A stretch of 64,000 nt of DNA. It comes from Glycine soja. Taxonomy: Eukaryota; Streptophyta; Magnoliopsida; Fabales; Fabaceae. Shown here piece by piece: positions 58,379 to 64,000 of the stretch. The stretch's first letter is position 1. Each line of letters starts with the position of its first letter. The stretch is from NCBI RefSeq assembly GCF_004193775.1, contig NC_041011.1:10009656-10073655 (forward strand), read 5' to 3'. Position numbers and translations under genes: made by a program. Under the pieces are notes generated by a model. The model searched no databases. It had not been told where the DNA came from and saw only the letters and a list, made by a program, of their open reading frames with translations.

Positions 58379-61300
58379 TTAGTCTTCATTTAGGTCTACA
58401 TAGTGTGTTTTGAATGACATCAAGCTTGTGTATTGCTGCATTCTACTAATATATGGAATTGCCCACTGCTTTGCTTGAGAATAACAATTGCTTGACCACA
58501 ACAGCGCTGGAGGTGGCAACGGACAATGGTCTTTCAAATAAACCTGTTGTACATGAACAAACATTATATCATGCGCTGACCGTGCCAAACGAACCAGCGA
58601 AGTCATTGCATAATTGTTACACTAACTATATTCAATGTACCTGAACAAAATGATTTCCAAACACGTGACCGACACATATGATGCGGTGGCCAGAAGAGTC
58701 AGGTGGTGGTTGACTTCTAAGAGGGAAAAATGTCATGCTTTGTTGTTGGGACAACGATACAAGGATTACATTATACCGTGAAGCAATCACATATCCCATG
58801 TCTGTTATATCCATCTACTTGTCCACACTAACCTGAATGAACCAAACATACACATGTAAGTAATTTAAACATTGTTATTAAAAAAAATTAACCTAAAAAA
58901 ATACCTTTGAAAAGCCATCAACAAGTAGGGAAAACTTTAATTGTTCAAATCTCTCTGTGCCACCGAAGAGGTTCATGTACTCATGCGACCACCTGCCAAG
59001 TTCTTTAATCAATTCATTACGCACTAACGGCCACGAATCTTCCCCCATACCTAATAAAGCGGCAATGGACCGATATCCACAGTTACCGTCCGCTTTCACA
59101 TCCACAACGTCACGAATGAAACCTTGAAAGAATGACGCAAATTGATCCAACATCGGGATGATCCTTGTTGGCTGACGCGGTTAAGAACATGATGCACTTC
59201 GTTTCACTGGAGAGTTGCTGCTTTGAACAGAATGAAAAGCATCAACATACTCCTAGTAAGACGGATCACGCTTTGTGGATGTTTGACTTCTTTTCATCGG
59301 TTTCTTCGGTGCACCTTTAGTGTTCACCTTTGACGGAGGAGGGCACATAGAGTTATGATCAGGGTATGCAATTTCTCGAAGTTTACTCTTCAGAGTTACT
59401 TTGCCAGCCACATCAAGTTCATCAAACCTTTTAGATATGACCTCTATTTCTTCCTTGATGGTGACTTCCGTCTCACATAACCCTTGTTCTGAAAAGCAAA
59501 GTCTCCTCCAAATAAGATGGACTGACTCCAATGGGATGCTGTCAGCAGTATACCTAGAAAGCTCACATGCACAAGGAAGGTCGTGCGTGCTTCTCATCAC
59601 ACAACCACAAGAAGAGAGATTGTTGCCGAGATAACGTAGACGGTCAATCTCAGAAACAATCTGATTTAAAGCATCCCTCGAAACCATCCCAAGAAGCCTC
59701 TTGTATAAGGTTTTTTTATATACATGGCCAACCACATGCGTACTGGTTTCAAAGGATGCTTTAATTTCGACGTGTTGCAGCGTGATCATGTTGTTCATGG
59801 CATCCCAAACACTACATAGGTCTCCAACGCTATTTTGTAGTACTCTTTTGAGAGCCCAATGAGCTGATTCAATCCTACATTTAAAATACACAACAAACAT
59901 GAAAATATACAACAATTAAATACCATTTGATACTAATCGTTACTAACAAATAAAATCAGTTCTTAATACCTGTTTGTTGTTGTGTTGCCTAGGTGCATGA
60001 CCTTATTCGTCCATGCTGTAATAAAATTTTCCTTGTGGGGGATAATCCATGTGTCGTTAACATAGTCAATGAACATCGGCCAAGGCGAACAAGCAACTTG
60101 AAACTTCTGATGTGACTCATGGAACTCGTGTTCGGACGGACAATCAACCAAAGTACCCCAGCTATCCATTACATAGTCCCACGCATTTTTTTCCCCGATT
60201 AAAGATTTGCACTTCGCCTTCACATTCTTATCGATATGAAACCTGCACAACAAATTAGTAGACTCGGGAAACACAGTTTTCACTACATTCATCAGTGCTA
60301 GGTCTCTGTCAGTGACAATAACAAGAGGGAGGCGATTGTGTCTTAAAAATAGGCCTCGAAATCGTTCCAAAGCCCATACAATATTATTAACACGCTCAGC
60401 CTCCAGATATGCAAACCCAGCAGTGAATGTCATCGCCGTTGGTGTCACTCCAACAAAGTCAAGTAGTGGGAGTCTGTACCTGTTTGTTTTGTAGGTACTG
60501 TCTATAAAAAACACCAGATGACATGCATTGCATAACTTTACTGCATCTGGGTGACACCAAAACAGATCACGCACCACAACTTCATCCTTCAATCTATGCC
60601 AATGAATGTATTGATCACGTTCGAGAAGCTTCACCAGATGCTGCATTTCGGTATCAGCTCTTCTTATTGAAGAACGATATGCACTTCTTGCATTGTAAAT
60701 TTGCTTTATCGTGGTGCAACTGTCGGCATTGTGTTCCTTCAACGTTAGCAAGATGTTTTTCGGTTTCACCATCGACTTTGTCATATCAGCAATAATTTTC
60801 TTTTCTTCCTTAGTCAATCGCCCGGCGTATGGATGTCCAACTAAGGACTTCGCCAATTCATGATTATGAATCCCACATATCAACTTCACCATCCAACCTT
60901 CCCCTCCATGCACTGGTTTCCCACGAAGCCTGAAGGGACAACCACATTTCCTACTCCCGGTGTCTTTTCTAACGAATTCTTTATTTCTACACTTGTACGT
61001 ACCACTCCTTTCACACCCAATTAAGACAAATGAACTTCTTCCTCTGCTACCGGTCTCTGTGTCAGATCTCATAATCACTGCAACAAATCCATTTTCATGG
61101 GCAACTGTTCGAGCACATTGCAAAACATCATCTTGAGTAGCGAATACCTACAACGCAACCCTAACATGTTAATTTTCATACAAACCATCAATTCAACCAA
61201 TGACTCAAATTATCTATGATTACCTGAGATGTATTAAAAGCATTTGAACAATCGACATGTGGTTCATTCACCCCACATTCTTCTTCATTATCATAATCAT

Positions 61301-61412
61301 AATCCATATGAACTTCTTGTGACATCGCAAAGTCATACCTCCATTGATCTTCGTCCATCTTAAGGACATATGCATCATACCCAAGTACATTCAAATTATC
61401 ATATAACCACAT
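58379..61412 (-). pseudogene. FAR1/MURA-type transposase fused to an OTU cysteine protease, three in-frame stops
   Basis: Five exons, 61412-61224, 61147-59970, 59874-58905, 58832-58641 and 58543-58379, keep one frame over 898 codons with GT-AG introns. In order: acidic N-terminus; FAR1-type zinc-finger DNA-binding domain (about 64-162, ending in GIHNHEL); MULE DDE core with D279 (FFIDSTYK), D343 (VIVTDRDLALMN), the CRFHIDKN motif, and E458 (NRIESAHW); SWIM-like CGC...PCAC (C545, C547, C557, C559, with Cys where the usual CxH has His); basic linker; OTU domain with the nucleophile box DVKADGNCGYR (C721) and a C-terminal GNHFVQV histidine box. Stops: TAG 59253-59255, TAA 59181-59183, TAG 58815-58817, all at or after the linker, so a transposase without OTU could still be translated. 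Role of family: cut-and-paste transposition. OTU activity would be deubiquitination or similar. Confidence 0.9.
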
Positions 61413-61729
61413 CCAAAAATTTACTACACCTTAAATAACAAACATATTAATAGCATATATGCATCATACACAACTATATTAAAATTATCATATAACCACA
61501 TCCATAAATTGACTACTTATTAACTAACAACTAATACAAATATATTCTAAATTTATAACTACATTATTTACTTAAACTAAACTTATCACTATAATAAACA
61601 GCTAATAAAACATTTTTGTACCATTATACATTTAAGTTACCTAAATCATTTAATATTATACCATTATACCTAAATAAATCAATAGTCCACAACATATATA
61701 AAACATAAATAAAAAAAATTATAAAACAG

Positions 61730-61731
<2 letters not shown>

Positions 61732-61774
<43 letters not shown>
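61732..61774. repeat. (AT)n microsatellite inside the MULE
   Basis: About 43 bases of alternating AT, flanked on both sides by ATTATAAAACAGAAAT. Confidence 0.93.
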
Positions 61775-61777
<3 letters not shown>

Positions 61778-61814
61778 TATAAAACAGAAATAAAAAAAAT
61801 GCTAATAATTTAAC

Positions 61815-61975
61815 ATTCCGGAAGAAGTTCTTCCGGAAGTTACTAAGACCCATTCCGAAAGAAGGTCTTTCGGAAGTGTTTTCCGGAAGCACTTCTTCCG
61901 GAATAGGCCTTAGTAACTTTCGGAAGTGGTCATTCCGGACCTTTCTCCTGCTGTGCCTAAAATTTCTTCCGGATA
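61815..61975. repeat. CCGGAA-rich array upstream of the transposase gene
   Basis: Clustered TTCCGGAAG and near variants (about nine) in both orientations, 400-560 bp upstream of the transposase start codon. Confidence 0.82.
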
Positions 61976-62625
61976 CACTTTTTTTACGGTTTTTCTTCTC
62001 TAAAAACTAGTCAGGAAAGGAAAAAAATACTCATAAATGCGTACCTCCGACGAAATGGGAAGAACAGCCACTAACAAAACTTCAAATATGGAACACGGGA
62101 CCACCAAATCTTCAAATACTTCACGAGACCACCAATGGAAACTGCAAAAGGGACCACCACCGAAACAACAGCAAGCAACCAAAACGGAAGAAACAAAGCA
62201 GAAAAGAAACAAGCAGAGAAGAAAGCGCAGTAAAAAGAAGCGTGTACGCGTTAATTTAAAGAAAATTATACAAGGGCAAAATCGTCATTACATACGCATT
62301 AAATATTATTTTATTTTTACTTATTATTATAAAATGAAAATTCTTTTTTCTTCATTTTGTTATAAAATAATAATCATTTTTTTTATATATTAACTTTTGT
62401 AATAGAAATTAAATGTTATCATAATAAATAATTTATATTTTTAATAAAATTTACGAATTAATTAATTTTTATGGTTTAAAAAACAAATTATAAATATTAG
62501 TCATAATTACGTTCACTAATTATTTAATTATTTATGTATAATAATATTAATTATTTTATAATTTAGTTTATCCATTAAAAGTAAATTATTACAAAATAAT
62601 TTTTTTTTAAAAAAAAAGCTAACTT
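61976..62625. other. MULE right interior, no assigned gene
   Basis: Contains a Lys/Gln-rich forward frame at 62037-62393 that I do not accept as a gene, followed by very AT-rich DNA. Confidence 0.35.
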
Positions 62626-62629
62626 CTCG

Positions 62630-62800
62630 AAACATTCCGGATGACTTTCTTCCGGAAGTAGTTTGTGGGTACTTCCGGAAGTCACAAATTCTTCTTCCGG
62701 AAGAAGTTTTTCCGGAAAATTTCCGGAAAAAGGTTTTCCGGAAAATTTCCGGAAAAAGGTTTTCCGGAAAGTTTCCGGAAAAAAACTTCTTCCTGAAGAA
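62630..62800. repeat. CCGGAA-rich array next to the right MULE end
   Basis: Repeated TTCCGGAAG, TTTCCGGAAAA and variants, including a run of ~26-bp units GGAAAATTTCCGGAAAAAGG at about 62712-62770. Confidence 0.85.
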
Positions 62801-62808
62801 GAATTACT

Positions 62809-62880
62809 AAAGGGCAGTTTCGCCACTTCACTGTTTGCTGGGTGCCCCAGCAATAATGCAGGGTACACGTAGCAACTCCC
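62809..62880 (-). repeat. MULE right terminal inverted repeat
   Basis: 72 bp, partner of 52640-52712. Confidence 0.92.
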
Positions 62881-62889
62881 TTGAACGAT
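62881..62889. repeat. 9-bp target-site duplication of the MULE (right)
   Basis: TTGAACGAT, identical to 52631-52639. Confidence 0.95.
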
Positions 62890-63214
62890 ACAAGGCCCCC
62901 TAGACAGTCCAATCATACATTTTGCTCCCCCGGAGGCCCAAATGATTTAAACGCAAATGCTGAAATGCTAATTGCTGCTCTAGCTTATAACAGTATAAGA
63001 AAATGTTTATAAAAAAATATTTTTTATTTATAATATTAAAAACGTACAAATTATTCAATATTTATTTTCTAACTAATAAAAAAAATAATAACATGTATCA
63101 AATGCTCTTTGATTTAATTACTATTCAGCAGAAATAAAAATAAAAATTGCTCCTTAATTACTACCGTTATAAGGCATTGTTAGCATGACACTAATTTAAA
63201 ACATCTCACGTATG
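62890..63214. other. Short intergenic stretch
   Basis: A brief GC-richer patch next to the MULE, then AT-rich DNA. No gene seen. Confidence 0.35.
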
Positions 63215-63995
63215 CAGTGTGCACTACTATCTTTGCCATGAATCGACTCTCCATTGCTTAAGAGACTGCACCGTAGCTTCTCAAAGTTTGGTATGCCTGC
63301 AATAATAGGCTGGATGCAAAGCACTTTCGGGCTAAGGGAGTAGATGAAATCATGAAAAGCAATCTTGGTAATACTATTGCCATAATAATGCTAACTGGTT
63401 TTTGATTTTTGGTGTCGCGGTGTCTACTCTTTGGAGAAACCGAAACAAGTTTATTTTTTCCAACAAGAAAAACCATGACAGCACGATTATCCATAGAATT
63501 GAAAACGAAGTGGTGGATATTAGACAAGCAAATTCTCTTGTGGCTGCACTGCCTATTCCAAACTTTAATCATTATACTATTGGCTCCATTTGTTGGGAAG
63601 CTCCGTCTGGTGATAAACTTAAACTTAATTGTGACGCTGCTGTAAATTTGAATGGTGCTGCCGTGTGTGGTGGTGTTCACCATTGTGGATCCGTTATTTT
63701 CGTGTTTGCAGCCTTCATTCGAAAGTGCTCCATCACTCATGCAGAATTATGGGCGCTTGATATTGGCTCCAAGATTGTTGTCTCCAAAGGTTATTCCAAT
63801 TTCCTTGTTGAATCTGATTCTCAGGAAACCATAAACCTCATTCAAGAAGGGTGTTTATCTTCCCATGAATGCGCTTGGCTTGTAAATGATATTCTGCTTA
63901 CTGCAGCAATCCATGATATTGATTCCTGGAAGCATATTTATATGCATAGTTTTAAAAATCTAACCGGTCAAAGTATTGAGTTATTGAGTCAATGA
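63215..63995 (+). pseudogene. LINE-derived zinc-binding and RNase H relic
   Basis: Upstream frames read CHESTLHCLRDCTVASQ, the zf-RVT motif that follows reverse transcriptase in plant LINEs, then several stops. From 63402 a frame of 197 codons reads VSTLWRNRNKFIFSNKKNHD and then an RNase H domain of the RVT_3 type: LKLNCDAAVNLNGAAVCGGV (first catalytic Asp), ITHAELWALDIGSKIV (Glu), NFLVESDSQETINLI (second Asp). The frame ends at 63993-63995, before the usual final Asp region is complete. The product could be a LINE remnant or one of the many 'putative ribonuclease H protein' genes of plants. Stops upstream favour a relic. Confidence 0.75.
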
Positions 63996-64000
63996 TTGAA

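Larger units (their letters stand above)
52640..62880. mobile_element. Complete 10.2-kb Mutator-like element (MULE) carrying PMD, PB1-like and transposase-OTU genes
   Basis: Both ends read GGGAGTTGCTA inward and keep inverted similarity for about 73 bp, down to TGCCCTTT. The element is flanked by an exact 9-bp duplication, the Mutator hallmark. Contents: a plant-mobile-domain gene on + (54288-56291) with a long 5' leader intron; on - a double PB1-like ORF (57160-58017) and a FAR1/MURA transposase fused to an OTU domain (58379-61412). CCGGAA-rich arrays lie near both ends. PMD genes and protease-fused transposases are known passengers of plant MULEs; this particular combination in one bounded element is the main interest of the window. 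Three in-frame stops in each of two genes indicate a decaying copy, while the exact duplication argues for a fairly recent insertion. Confidence 0.95.

Noticed and set aside
62037..62393. 118-codon Lys/Gln-rich forward frame inside the MULE
   Set aside because: Low complexity, runs into AT-rich DNA, no domain. It could be leader sequence of the opposite-strand transposase gene.

Overview
The window is AT-rich nuclear DNA from a flowering plant, most likely a legume close to soybean (Glycine). This rests on plant gene families with GT-AG introns and on repeat families I associate with soybean; the species itself is inference. No bacterial operons, CRISPR arrays, rRNA or convincing tRNA genes were seen.

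Only three ordinary host genes are convincing. Two are a same-strand tandem pair of plasma-membrane Qa-SNARE syntaxins of the SYP12 clade (28577-30798 and 34233-36114), sharing one phase-1 intron at the same codon. The upstream copy keeps the SYP121-type N-terminal FxRF motif and a polar C-terminal tail; the downstream copy has lost both. The third is a four-exon minus-strand gene for a two-RRM plastid ribonucleoprotein that matches CP33 (47315-49018). A decayed NB-ARC fragment of a TIR-NB-LRR resistance gene lies at 52302-52595.

Most of the rest is transposable elements. The most notable is a complete 10.2-kb Mutator-like element (52640-62880) with ~73-bp terminal inverted repeats and a perfect 9-bp target duplication. 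It carries a plant-mobile-domain (PMD) gene on +, and on - an intact ORF with two tandem PB1/ubiquitin-like modules and a FAR1/MURA-type transposase fused to an OTU cysteine-protease domain. The PMD and transposase genes each carry three in-frame stops, so this copy is probably not autonomous. CCGGAA-rich arrays lie near both ends.

Other elements: a complete minus-strand Ty1/copia element (15705-20565) with non-canonical LTR ends and a 5-bp target duplication; a second copia 3' fragment (about 21600-23215) abutting a PIF/Harbinger transposase relic (about 20960-21590); a LINE reverse-transcriptase relic split by a MITE (12310-13460); a LINE RNase H relic at the right edge (63215-63995); a Ty3 gag relic interrupted by a ~1-kb repeat that recurs downstream (38953-42265); a hAT-like MITE (37693-38050); a 600-bp foldback (11161-11760); and a ~1-kb inverted repeat (42651-43682). 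Regions 1-11 kb and 24.9-28.3 kb are mostly non-coding AT-rich DNA with unrecognised or LTR-like repeats.
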